From Vibrio fortis (GTDB taxonomy: Bacteria; Pseudomonadota; Gammaproteobacteria; Enterobacterales; Vibrionaceae): a stretch of 64,000 nt of DNA. Shown here piece by piece: positions 53,724 through 62,509 of this stretch (position 1 is its first letter; each line of letters begins with the position of its first letter). A program made the translations under genes and the position numbers. The DNA lies in NCBI RefSeq assembly GCF_000695685.1, contig NZ_JFFR01000012.1, positions 124,001 to 188,000 on the forward strand, written 5' to 3'. The notes beneath the pieces are model-generated. The model made no database searches and had not been told where the DNA came from. It was given only the letters and a program-made list of their open reading frames with translations.

Positions 53724-55043
53724 TTAGAACCAGATTTCAGTGTGAACACCGAATACAAATTGGTCTTTACCGTTTTCGATGCCGATTTGTGATGCACTTG
53801 CTTCATCGTCAGCTTTGATGTAGCTGATGTAAGGCTTCACTTGTGGGCGACCGAAGTAGTCTGAGTTAGCTGTGAATGCAGTTGCAACTTCTAAGTTGAT
53901 GATGTTGCTTTCAACAGCGTCACCAGTACGACCCCAGTAACCTTCATCACCTTCTTCGTGACCGTAAGATGCAGTTGCTTCTAGACGAACATTGTCGTTC
54001 AGTTTGTAAGAAGGACGAGCTGCTACGATGTAACGAGTTAGACCTTCAGCACCCCAAAGTTGGTCAAGAGCTGTAATGTAAGTCACTTCTGTACCTAGTT
54101 GAACACGATCAGAAATGTTTAGTACACCGTAAGAAGTTAGGAATAGTGATTCAGCGTTGTCGTCACCGCCAGACCAGCCACCGAAGTTCACACCACGGTT
54201 TTGCATTACACCTTTACCGTAAGCGATCGCGTTTTGTGTCCAACCGTCTAGGCCGTAGTAGCTAGTGTTCAATGTTACAGAAGCACCGAAGCCGTCGTCA
54301 TTCTCGCCGTCTAGAGCTTGCTGACCGTATTTGAAGTCAAAGTCTAGAGAACCGATACCTGCATCTACACCGTAGTAGTAAAGGTCTAGAGAAGATAGAG
54401 TTGCACGGTCTGCACCATTGTTAATTGAATCGTCAGTATCTGCCATCATGTAAGCGATACCAGCAGTGTTGCCGCCTAGCTTAGTTTGGATACCAGCACC
54501 GATACCAGAAGATTGCTTCCAGAACTCACCAGATAGGATACCTGCAGCACGGTTTAGGAAACGTTGACCACCCCAGATAGACGTGTCTTCGCCAAGAATG
54601 CCACCTAGCTCAACAAACGCTTCTTTTACTTCAAACTGTGCAGTCGTGTTATCTTTTTGGCTACCTGAAGAAGTGTACGCGTAAGAGTTACCGTTACCAT
54701 ATTCAGTACGTAGAACGTAGTCCGCCCACACACCATTTTGGTACTCTGAGTGCTTCTTAACTACAAATTCAACTTGGTTAGTACTCTTACCGTGTGTACC
54801 TGCTGTTTTGTAATCTGGCTTACCAAATTCAGTATCAACTGTTTTGCCATCTACAACGCGAACGTTAGAAGACATGTAACCGTGGATTTCCCAACCATCA
54901 GCAATCACGTCAGTTGGGTTAGCTACCTCAACTTCCATTGCCTCATCACCACTTGTTACATCAAGAGCTACTTCTTCTGCGTATACTGAGCCAGCCATTA
55001 GCGCGGTAGTCACTGCTGCAGCAATCAAACTTACTTTTTTCAT
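53724..55043 (-). CDS. lamB: Maltoporin LamB
   Basis: Outer-membrane maltodextrin-selective porin of 439 residues, expected to be an 18-stranded trimeric barrel. Signal peptide MKKVSLIAAAVTTALMAGSVYA, then EEVALDV and the LamB-type start GWEIHGYMSSNVRVV. Typical barrel segments FVVKKHSEYQNGVWADYVLRTEYGNG, AFVELGGI...SIWGGQRF and the C-terminal aromatic -EIWF are present. ATG 55041-55043 is chosen because GGAG stands seven bases upstream; the frame extends four codons further. It is divergent from glgX, and the spacer carries MalT-box-like sites. malM follows. Confidence 0.94.
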   Translation of the reverse strand: MKKVSLIAAAVTTALMAGSVYAEEVALDVTSGDEAMEVEVANPTDVIADGWEIHGYMSSNVRVVDGKTVDTEFGKPDYKTAGTHGKSTNQVEFVVKKHSEYQNGVWADYVLRTEYGNGNSYAYTSSGSQKDNTTAQFEVKEAFVELGGILGEDTSIWGGQRFLNRAAGILSGEFWKQSSGIGAGIQTKLGGNTAGIAYMMADTDDSINNGADRATLSSLDLYYYGVDAGIGSLDFDFKYGQQALDGENDDGFGASVTLNTSYYGLDGWTQNAIAYGKGVMQNRGVNFGGWSGGDDNAESLFLTSYGVLNISDRVQLGTEVTYITALDQLWGAEGLTRYIVAARPSYKLNDNVRLEATASYGHEEGDEGYWGRTGDAVESNIINLEVATAFTANSDYFGRPQVKPYISYIKADDEASASQIGIENGKDQFVFGVHTEIWF

Positions 55044-55477
55044 TCTTAACTCCATTAAGGACGATTTATTTTTAGGTTTTATATTTTTGCTCTCTTGCGA
55101 CAGCCAAAGGCAGTAATGGCGGACGTAAGATAGAGAGGTTTAGGGTTTCCCCTGATTCGTTTCAACGGGGTCAATATTAAGGGGGGCGCACAAGTTTGAC
55201 TTCCTCCACCCCCAACTAAATTAAGGGGGATGAGAAGGGAGTAGAAAATTTACAGAACGGTATTTAGAAGAGTTAGATCACTTAATCTAGGAGGAGTAGA
55301 CAGTACACAGATCTAATTATTCATATCAAATGAGATCCAGCTCAAATATATTGTTTGAACTTAATCGGTAAATTATTTTTTTAACAATAAATTCTTCTTG
55401 AAGTTGCTTGACCTTAAAGAGACAAAGCTTTTTACTAATAGTTCACCAAAGCTGTTTAACGATTAAGAAATAAAACA
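55044..55477. promoter_or_regulatory. lamB-glgX divergent regulatory region
   Basis: 434 gene-free bases. Plus-strand octamers GGGATGAG (55227-55234), GGGAGTAG (55237-55244) and AGGAGTAG (55292-55299) face lamB. A minus-strand GGAGGAAG (55200-55207) could serve glgX. A CRP-like TGAGA-TCCAGC-TCAAA lies at 55331-55346. Confidence 0.5.
55226..55244 (+). promoter_or_regulatory. MalT-box-like pair upstream of lamB
   Basis: GGGGATGAGA at 55226-55235 matches nine of ten bases of the E. coli consensus GGGGA(T/G)GAGG; GGGAGTAG follows at 55237-55244. Confidence 0.6.
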
Positions 55478-57460
55478 ATGACTAGAACGCTCGGACGCCC
55501 ATATCCACTCGGTGCAACGCTAGATGACACTGGCTGTAACTTCTCTATTTATTCCCCTGACTGCCCTAATCTCTCACTCGCCCTCTTTGACGAGAATGAT
55601 GAATTTGTCACTTATAAATTAGAAAACGAATACGCCGGCATTAAGTACACCTTTGTTGAGGGTATCTCTGCAGGTCAAAAGTATGGCTTCATCGTTGAGA
55701 CAGAAGAAGGGTCACTGCTGATCTCTGACCCTTATGGCAAGGCACTCAGTGAGCCACTTCATTATCAAACGCCTTATACGCCGGAAAAGAGTTTCGGTAT
55801 GGCAAAGTGTGTAGTGACAGACGACAGCTTCGATTGGCAAGGCATTCAAGGGCCTAAGATTTCTCGCGAAGAGACGGTTCTATTCGAAACCCACGTCAAA
55901 GGCCTCACCAATCTGCACCCTGAACTAGAAAGCAGCAGCAAAGGGCGTTACATGGGGTTAGTCAGCCCTGAAATGCTCAGCTTCTACAAAGAACAGAACA
56001 TCAACTCGCTGCAACTTTTACCGGTTGCTGCTTGTATGCACGAACCGCATCTTTTAGACATGGGCAAGGTTAACTACTGGGGTTACAACCCATACCTATT
56101 CATGGCTCCAGACCCTCGTTATGCAGAAAAAGACGCCGTCACTGAGCTCAAAACAGCCATCCGTGAACTTCACCGTAATGGCATTGAGGTTATCCTAGAT
56201 GTTGTCTACAACCACACTGCGGAAGGTGGCGAAGGCGGTTGTACCTTCAACCTAAAAGCGCTCGATCATCGTCATTACATCAAGCACGGTTGTCACTACG
56301 CAAACTTCACTGGCTGCGGCAATACGGTTGACCTAACATACCAAGCATCACTTAATTTGGTGATGGATACGCTGCGCTATTGGGTGACTGAATTTAAAGT
56401 TGATGGCTTCCGCTTCGACCTCGCTGCAACGTTGGGTCGCCAAGGCGATCAATACAGTCCAGAAGCCGCGTTTTTCAAAGCAGTAGCTCAAGATCCAGTG
56501 TTGAAAGAGACCAAACTGATTGCTGAACCGTGGGATATTGGTCCGAACGGTTATCAAGTGGGTAACTTCCCACTAGGTTGGAACGAGTGTAACGACAAAC
56601 TGCGAGACATTACCCGCAGCTTCTGGCGCGGTGATCAAGGCTATCTAAAAGAGTTCGCGACACGCCTAATGGGCTCACGCGATATCTACAGTGCCGCGCA
56701 CTGGCCTTATAAGCTGACGGTCAACTACATCACTTACCATGACGGCTTCACCATGCAAGATCTTGTGTCTTACAAGCATAAGCACAATGAAGAGAATGGT
56801 GAGAACAACCGCGATGGTCACGGTGATAACCGCTCGGAAAACTATGGTGTAGAGGGTGAAACTGAAAATACCCTAGTGATCGCGACCCGTGAGAAACAGA
56901 AACGCAACTTCATGGCGAGTTTACTGTTTGCCTTTGGTATCCCACACATTCTGACGGCGGATGTGCTGTCTCATACCCAAAACGGCAATAACAACGCTTA
57001 CTGTCAAGACAGTGAAACGAGCTGGCTAAGTTGGGAACCGAGCGAGCGAAAATCTGACTTTAAACAGTGGCTCTCTGACATGGTTTCAGCACGCCAAGAG
57101 TATATGGTGCCATTCATCAAGGCGTTTAGTGGCGAACAGCGTAACTCGAACCGAATCTTCTGGAGCCGTGTCGATGGCACGTTGATGGAGCACGATGACT
57201 GGAATCGACTCAGCTCTGTCGCTCTACATCTGGGAATTGGTGAAGACGGCGATGAGATGATCTACTTAATCAACCAAACCAATGCGCCAGCTCGCTTTAA
57301 ACTGCCAAACGACAGAGAGCAAAACTGGGTAACGATCTGCGATACCAATTCTCACAACGTAAAACCAGGCTCTGCAGAAGGCGAAATGCTGCTTTCACCA
57401 ACGTCGATGGCTATTCTGCACTTTACAGCGCCTAGCCAAGAGAACAACGCAAACACATAG
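55478..57460 (+). CDS. glgX: Glycogen debranching enzyme GlgX (GH13, isoamylase type)
   Basis: Cytoplasmic debranching hydrolase of 660 residues (E. coli GlgX 657) that removes short alpha-1,6 stubs from glycogen. N-terminal CBM48 (GRPYPLGATLDDTGCNFSIYS), ETHVKGLTNLHPELE, NYWGYNPYLFMAPDPRYA, VILDVVYNHTAEGGEGG (I), VDGFRFDLAATLGR (II), KLIAEPWDIG (III) and ITYHDGFTMQDLVSY (IV). It lies away from glgB and opposite lamB, with MalT-box-like sites in the shared spacer, so it is probably coregulated with maltodextrin uptake. Start ATG 55478 has no strong ribosome site. A T-rich hairpin follows. Confidence 0.95.
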   Translation: MTRTLGRPYPLGATLDDTGCNFSIYSPDCPNLSLALFDENDEFVTYKLENEYAGIKYTFVEGISAGQKYGFIVETEEGSLLISDPYGKALSEPLHYQTPYTPEKSFGMAKCVVTDDSFDWQGIQGPKISREETVLFETHVKGLTNLHPELESSSKGRYMGLVSPEMLSFYKEQNINSLQLLPVAACMHEPHLLDMGKVNYWGYNPYLFMAPDPRYAEKDAVTELKTAIRELHRNGIEVILDVVYNHTAEGGEGGCTFNLKALDHRHYIKHGCHYANFTGCGNTVDLTYQASLNLVMDTLRYWVTEFKVDGFRFDLAATLGRQGDQYSPEAAFFKAVAQDPVLKETKLIAEPWDIGPNGYQVGNFPLGWNECNDKLRDITRSFWRGDQGYLKEFATRLMGSRDIYSAAHWPYKLTVNYITYHDGFTMQDLVSYKHKHNEENGENNRDGHGDNRSENYGVEGETENTLVIATREKQKRNFMASLLFAFGIPHILTADVLSHTQNGNNNAYCQDSETSWLSWEPSERKSDFKQWLSDMVSARQEYMVPFIKAFSGEQRNSNRIFWSRVDGTLMEHDDWNRLSSVALHLGIGEDGDEMIYLINQTNAPARFKLPNDREQNWVTICDTNSHNVKPGSAEGEMLLSPTSMAILHFTAPSQENNANT

Positions 57461-57490
57461 AAAAACGCTCAATATAAGAACGATTTACAT

Positions 57491-57522
57491 AAAAACCAAT
57501 TATATTTATAGCTGGTTTTTTT
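57491..57522 (+). terminator. Terminator of glgX
   Basis: AAAAACCA/TGGTTTTT stem with a long AT loop, followed by further T. Confidence 0.6.
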
Positions 57523-57640
57523 ATTCGGTGAATATCACAAATCCGTTTCTTTTATATGGAATCATTTGCATTGATGTGATTACGAAAACTGTTTAGTATG
57601 CTGCCACTATAAAAATGAATCTATAACGTCTTTGGATATC

Positions 57641-59461
57641 ATGGCTTTACCTAAAACATTAATTCGTCTTTTCAAACCTTATATTGTTTTACTCACAGGA
57701 GGGATGATCTATTTAGCGGCAGCTCAGTTGGAGCGGATGGAGAACTCAGCGCGGGAGCAGTCTGCTTCTAACATCCGGATTGGTAACTCTATTATTCGAT
57801 CTAATATTGAAGCCACTTTTGGCAAGCTCTACCTCCTCGAAACCAGCTTAGAACAAGGTCAAACGGCCTCAAAAAGTGCCTTCATCAAACTGAGTGAAAA
57901 CATCCTCAAACGCACACCTAATTTCTCCGATATCGTCTTATATCATCTAGATACCAAGCAATACCTCTCTAGCCGCGACTTATCCCTCCCCTCGTCGACA
58001 CTAAGCAGCCTAACATGGCACCGAATCGATAGTGTCGCAGAAGATTTCTATATCTCTTCCGTCTATCAAAAGACGGATGGACGCTGGGTATTCGCGGTTA
58101 AACACACCATTTCAGACCGCCCGAAAGAGATATGGATCGAATTTGATCTTCTTCACACCACCCAAGGTTTACGTGATCTCAAAACACTGAATAATGGTTA
58201 CATATTTGTCGTCGACCGCTCAACGGAAAGGCTGATCTTCCACCCAGACCCAACACGAGTAGGCACAAAATCGATCAGTTTTCATGCGGGAATCAGCCAC
58301 CAGCTATCCTTGGGGCAAACCTCTGGGCAGCACGAGTACTACTATCAAGATCACTTTAAAGTATCGGTTTATGATGCAGACAACAGCCTAAACTGGGTAT
58401 TCATTGCCGGTACCGATCGACAAGACATACTGACGAGCTCACATCAGTTTACCTTGACCGCGATTGTGCTTGGTTCACTACTACTACTCTGGATTGTCGC
58501 CAATTACCTAATTCACAGGCTCAACCTAGCGCTTTCACTACTCAATCAAGTGGATGACATAGCGGGCTTTAAACGCCAGCTTAAATCGGTAATCAATCAC
58601 TTCTGCTACAACAATGGCATTCAATTTTGTCTCTATGATTCAACGAGTCACGCATTTAGCACGATCGATTACCATGGAAACAAGCGCATTGTGCATACCA
58701 ATCAAGCCCTAGCACAAAGCTTACTGCCAGATAGCCTAATCTACCGCAATGGAAGCTATGCTGACTCACTGGCTCGAAGCCTTAAAATTACCGAGCGCCA
58801 CTACTGTATTCCACTGCATTCGCGCAAACAGTTGCTCGCTGTGCTCTACATCAACAGCACATTCCCTATTAGCCGCTCTATTCTGCGTATGGTTCGAAGT
58901 GCTACTGAAACATCATTAGCGAATCTTCTATTGCATCATCAACTAAGTTGCAAAGACCTGATGACTCAGCTTGATAACAAGAACAACTTCAATGCTGCCT
59001 TAGCTTCTCATCTTAATGAACCTGATACCTTTGTCGCTCTACTGGATATTGACCATTTCGAGCACCTGAATAACGCTTATGGCGAAACCATCGGTGATAG
59101 CTTGATTAAGAACACAGCCGAAGCCATTCGCTCCAACTTTCCAAAACCAAAGAGTTTGAGTTTGGCACGAATGGGTGGCAAAGAGTTTGCCATTCTTTTT
59201 AAAGCCAACAACGAGAATGATGCTAGAACCCAGCTAGACCAGTGCAGGATATCCATTGCATCAAGCACAATTAAGACGCCTGATATTGATCTATCAGCCA
59301 GCGTCAGCATAGGGTTTTCTTTGCTCGAAGGGGAGTCAGAACCCGCACTGGCGTTAGCGGAACAAGCCAAAGTGATTGCTCAGCAACTAGGCCGAAACCG
59401 TGTCGAAGGTTATTTCAAACCTATGTCACCGGAAGACTCAGCTTCCTCCGCTGCTGCATAA
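57641..59461 (+). CDS. CACHE-domain membrane protein with degenerate GGDEF
   Basis: Inner-membrane sensory protein of 606 residues. First transmembrane helix about 10-28, a periplasmic dCACHE-like sensor about 40-260 (IWIEFDLLHTTQGLRDLKTLNNGYIFVVD, LIFHPDP), second helix about 270-293 (TAIVLGSLLLLWIVANYLI). A GAF-like stretch about 315-430 and a C-terminal GGDEF-like domain about 440-590 follow. The domain keeps LDIDHFEHLNNAYGETIGDSL, but the active-site loop reads MGGKEF, with Lys where Asp/Glu coordinates metal, and DPLTGLxN is reduced to DLMTQLDNK. It is probably not a cyclase. Start ATG 57641 with GGAT five bases upstream. Monocistronic. Confidence 0.88.
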   Translation: MALPKTLIRLFKPYIVLLTGGMIYLAAAQLERMENSAREQSASNIRIGNSIIRSNIEATFGKLYLLETSLEQGQTASKSAFIKLSENILKRTPNFSDIVLYHLDTKQYLSSRDLSLPSSTLSSLTWHRIDSVAEDFYISSVYQKTDGRWVFAVKHTISDRPKEIWIEFDLLHTTQGLRDLKTLNNGYIFVVDRSTERLIFHPDPTRVGTKSISFHAGISHQLSLGQTSGQHEYYYQDHFKVSVYDADNSLNWVFIAGTDRQDILTSSHQFTLTAIVLGSLLLLWIVANYLIHRLNLALSLLNQVDDIAGFKRQLKSVINHFCYNNGIQFCLYDSTSHAFSTIDYHGNKRIVHTNQALAQSLLPDSLIYRNGSYADSLARSLKITERHYCIPLHSRKQLLAVLYINSTFPISRSILRMVRSATETSLANLLLHHQLSCKDLMTQLDNKNNFNAALASHLNEPDTFVALLDIDHFEHLNNAYGETIGDSLIKNTAEAIRSNFPKPKSLSLARMGGKEFAILFKANNENDARTQLDQCRISIASSTIKTPDIDLSASVSIGFSLLEGESEPALALAEQAKVIAQQLGRNRVEGYFKPMSPEDSASSAAA

Positions 59462-59478
59462 ATCCGATAAAGCGAACA

Positions 59479-59516
59479 AAAGCACCGAACTCCCTATTCG
59501 GTGCTTTAGTTTTTTC
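59479..59516 (+). terminator. Terminator of the CACHE-GGDEF gene
   Basis: AAAGCACCGAA/TTCGGTGCTTT stem followed by AGTTTTTTC. Confidence 0.88.
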
Positions 59517-59585
59517 TGAAACCGACTACAATGCCTCTCCGGTCAAATCCAACGCAGTCATTCGCTCAATAGAAAGAACCTACCC

Positions 59586-60326
59586 ATGATAAAGCTCAGT
59601 CATCGACTTCAATCTATCAGTGACCTCATTACTAAACCCTATGACCATATCTGGGATTGCTGCTGCGATCATGGCCACTTAGGTATGCAGCTATTGATTG
59701 AACAAAAAGCGTCAAATATTCACTTCGTCGATATTGTTCCCAGCCTAATGACCGAGCTGGAAGCAACTCTTAGTCAGCACTTTGTCGATGACAACCTGGG
59801 TAACCAAGATAGCGAAACCGCTCAACAGTGGTACGTGCACTGTATGGACATGAGTCAGCTGCCGCTTGCTGTCCACAAGGGCAAACATCTGGTTGTCATT
59901 GCGGGTGTCGGCGGAGAGCTAACGCAGACGCTAATAGAAGCCGTCATTTCAAATAACCCGAATATCTCCTTAGATTTTCTACTGTGTCCAGTGCATCAAC
60001 TGTTTGAGCTGCGTGAGTATCTCGGGAAAGGTGACTTCTCAATGATCGATGAAAAGCTCGTGGAAGAGAATCGACGCTTCTATGAAATACTGCATGTGAC
60101 TTATCAGCCAAGTGGCAACGAGTTAGCAGGTACTCACTTACACCAACATAAAGTGTCTCCTGTCGGCAACAAGATTTGGTTACCCAACAGTGAACAAGAA
60201 CAACACGTAATCGAGAAATACAAACAGCGTACCTTGCAACACTATCAGCGCATCTCTTTTGGTTTAGAAAAGCAAGGAAAGCCTAATTCGGTGGCTCATA
60301 TCATTGAGCACTACCAAGCCGTTTAA
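59586..60326 (+). CDS. trmK: tRNA (adenine22-N1)-methyltransferase family protein (TrmK-like)
   Basis: SAM-dependent methyltransferase of 246 residues (COG2384/DUF633). The N-terminal LSHRLQSISDLI is the family start and motif I is WDCCCDHGHLGM (residues about 23-34). FVDIVPSLM is the acidic SAM-binding strand, and VVIAGVGGELTQTLIEAV resembles the catalytic region. In B. subtilis the family methylates A22 of tRNA; the same substrate in Vibrio is inference. The gene lies between two terminators, convergent with the acyltransferase gene. Confidence 0.88.
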   Translation: MIKLSHRLQSISDLITKPYDHIWDCCCDHGHLGMQLLIEQKASNIHFVDIVPSLMTELEATLSQHFVDDNLGNQDSETAQQWYVHCMDMSQLPLAVHKGKHLVVIAGVGGELTQTLIEAVISNNPNISLDFLLCPVHQLFELREYLGKGDFSMIDEKLVEENRRFYEILHVTYQPSGNELAGTHLHQHKVSPVGNKIWLPNSEQEQHVIEKYKQRTLQHYQRISFGLEKQGKPNSVAHIIEHYQAV

Positions 60327-60357
60327 ATAGCTAGAACTGCAAATCGAAGACAAAGAA

Positions 60358-60386
60358 AAAGCCGATTGGAATCAATCGGCTTTCTT
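60358..60386. terminator. Bidirectional terminator after trmK
   Basis: AAAGCCGATTG-GAAT-CAATCGGCTTT with A/T tracts on both sides. Confidence 0.9.
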
Positions 60387-60409
60387 GTGTCTGGCATCAA
60401 TGACGTAGG

Positions 60410-61345
60410 CTATTGCTTACTGCTATACACACCATCAAGGTACTGGTCTTTCTCTTCCCAGGTTCCGTTTAACCAACCGTGGAAACGACGCTTGAAGACT
60501 TTATCTTCAAAGTAGTTGCCGTCTAGGTTTTCATCCATTGGGTGTACTTTAATTCGCACCACAATTTTGGTCATCTTACCTTTAAGCATGTCCTCAAATG
60601 GTGATTCTTGATTCTCTGGATACGCCAGTGTCACATCAACGACACCATTGAGCATGTGACCCATATTAGAAAGAGCAAACGCCACACCACCCGTTTTTGG
60701 CTTTAGTAGATGTTGGTAAGGAGTTTTCACTGTCGCCAGTTTATCAGCATTCACTCGCGTGCCTTCGACAAAGTTCACCACAGTCGTTGGGTTGTTTTGA
60801 AACTTCTGACAAGATTTCTGAATCGCATTGAAATCATCGTTGCGGCGCTCTGGGTTTTTAAGCAGAAACTCGCGCGAGTGCCTTCTCATAAACGGCATAT
60901 CCAAGCCCCAACACGCCAAGCCCACAAACGGTACATAAAGAAGGTCGTGCTTAAGGAAGAACTTCGGCATTGGCATTCTGTCTTTCATCACCGAGGCTAA
61001 AACCACAATATCCGCCCAGCTGCGATGATTCGACATCATCAAATACCACTGCTCTTTTGATAATTCCTCACCTCCTTCAATTTGCCAATCGATACGGTTC
61101 ATCGAAGACAAAATACCGAGATTCACAGTCGCCCAAAGCCAAAATACAGCATCAGACGCACGGTTAGACAATTTAGTTACCGAGGCAACAGGAATGAGCA
61201 GTTTAATCAAGGCAAGCAAAGAGATCAGCACCGTTATCACGGCAGTGTTGATAGTCACCAAGGTAACACTGATGACTAAACGGATGTTATCTAACATATT
61301 GGTAAACAGTAACTTAACGAAATTCGGTATAAAACAGGAGCACAT
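60410..61345 (-). CDS. Lysophospholipid acyltransferase (YihG/PlsC-like)
   Basis: Inner-membrane acyltransferase of 311 residues that adds an acyl chain to a lysophospholipid. Hydrophobic N-terminus (about 20-55, two helices), then the family motifs NHRSWAD (HX4D, about 106-112), a second block with PFMRR, and FVEGTRVN (about 193-200). The C-terminal RFHGWLNGTWEEKDQYL is characteristic of E. coli YihG/YihG-like enzymes. Start ATG 61343-61345 is supported by AAAAGG six bases upstream; an internal ATG at 61297 has none. Monocistronic, convergent with trmK. Confidence 0.9.
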   Translation of the reverse strand: MCSCFIPNFVKLLFTNMLDNIRLVISVTLVTINTAVITVLISLLALIKLLIPVASVTKLSNRASDAVFWLWATVNLGILSSMNRIDWQIEGGEELSKEQWYLMMSNHRSWADIVVLASVMKDRMPMPKFFLKHDLLYVPFVGLACWGLDMPFMRRHSREFLLKNPERRNDDFNAIQKSCQKFQNNPTTVVNFVEGTRVNADKLATVKTPYQHLLKPKTGGVAFALSNMGHMLNGVVDVTLAYPENQESPFEDMLKGKMTKIVVRIKVHPMDENLDGNYFEDKVFKRRFHGWLNGTWEEKDQYLDGVYSSKQ

Positions 61346-61419
61346 ATTATACCTTTTTCACAGCCTCTCTATCTACCGATTGAAATATTTATGACATATT
61401 TACCGAGTGGTCATAGCAG

Positions 61420-62391
61420 TTAGAGTTTAGCGAATTTGTCACGCCATTGGGTGGGAGCCAAGTTAAAAGTCGCTTTAAAGTGCTTGCGAAAAACACTCTC
61501 AGACCCAAAGCCTGCTTGCTCTGCCACTTGGTGAATTGGGTGGTTGGTAGACTCTAACAATCGCTGACTGAGTTTCAAACGCTGTTGAAGTAACCATTCA
61601 CCAAACGAACACCCATACGCGGCTTTAAACTGACGGGTAAACGTACGTCGACTCATTGCACACAATGAAGCGACCTCATCTAGGTTGTATGACTTGGTTA
61701 GGTTCTGCTCTATCTCTTGAATTACACCTTCAAAACTAATTGCCTGAATTGGCTTGGTTTGTATCGGCGTCGGAATGTATTGCTGTTGACCACCAGAGCG
61801 ATACGGGGCCGTGACCATGATACGCGCAAGCTGAGTCGCGACCTCAGTCCCACATACTTTCCTAATAATATGCAAGCAGCAATCCAACGCAGCTGCGGTA
61901 CCCGCTGAAGTAATCGTGCTCTCGTTATCGATAAACAGAGGCTGTTCATCGAATTCAACTAAAGGAAAGCGCTCCTTGAACTGTTGACTAAAGGCCCAGT
62001 GAGTCGTCGCCTTCTTGCCGTCGAGTAACCCCGCTTCCGCCAACACAAATGCACCCAAGCAAAGCCCGACTATGGTTTTGCCTTGCGAATGACACAATAT
62101 CAGTTCATCAATCAGAGCTTTCGGCACCTGAGGTAAAGAGTTGGGCCAACTCGGCACTACAATAATGTCGCAATCGCGGGCGCGCTCAATCCCCTCTTCT
62201 ATACTGATACCAAAGCCTGATCCCGAGGAGAACTCAGCCCCAGAGACACTGCACAAGCTCACTGAAAACTTGGGTTGCTGCTCAATGAATACATCTTGAA
62301 AAACTAAACAGGGAACCGACAAATGAAATGCGCTGATCCCTTCAAACGCGATCACAGCGACTTTTACAGGCTCAGTAGAAGACGAAAGCAT
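61420..62391 (-). CDS. GlxA-type transcriptional regulator (DJ-1/PfpI plus AraC HTH)
   Basis: Regulator of 323 residues. The N-terminal DJ-1/PfpI-like amidotransferase fold (about 8-180) keeps the nucleophile elbow VGLCLGAFVLAEAGLL with Cys; an AraC-type double HTH is at the C-terminus (about 220-320, SYNLDEVASLCAMSRRTFTRQF, and ESVFRKHFKATFNLAPTQWRD). The start is ATG 62389-62391 with GAGGT eight bases upstream. Related regulators respond to quaternary amines or other small metabolites. The divergent neighbour encodes an MBL-fold protein, the likely target. Confidence 0.92.
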   Translation of the reverse strand: MLSSSTEPVKVAVIAFEGISAFHLSVPCLVFQDVFIEQQPKFSVSLCSVSGAEFSSGSGFGISIEEGIERARDCDIIVVPSWPNSLPQVPKALIDELILCHSQGKTIVGLCLGAFVLAEAGLLDGKKATTHWAFSQQFKERFPLVEFDEQPLFIDNESTITSAGTAAALDCCLHIIRKVCGTEVATQLARIMVTAPYRSGGQQQYIPTPIQTKPIQAISFEGVIQEIEQNLTKSYNLDEVASLCAMSRRTFTRQFKAAYGCSFGEWLLQQRLKLSQRLLESTNHPIHQVAEQAGFGSESVFRKHFKATFNLAPTQWRDKFAKL

Positions 62392-62509
62392 AAAAATGAC
62401 CTCAATAGAACAATGGCCCAATTTGAGCGATAGATTACCTTAAACACGGTATTACACTTTTTCACTCTGCACCATAATTGTTGGACAGTAATTCATCGGA
62501 GCAGACATC

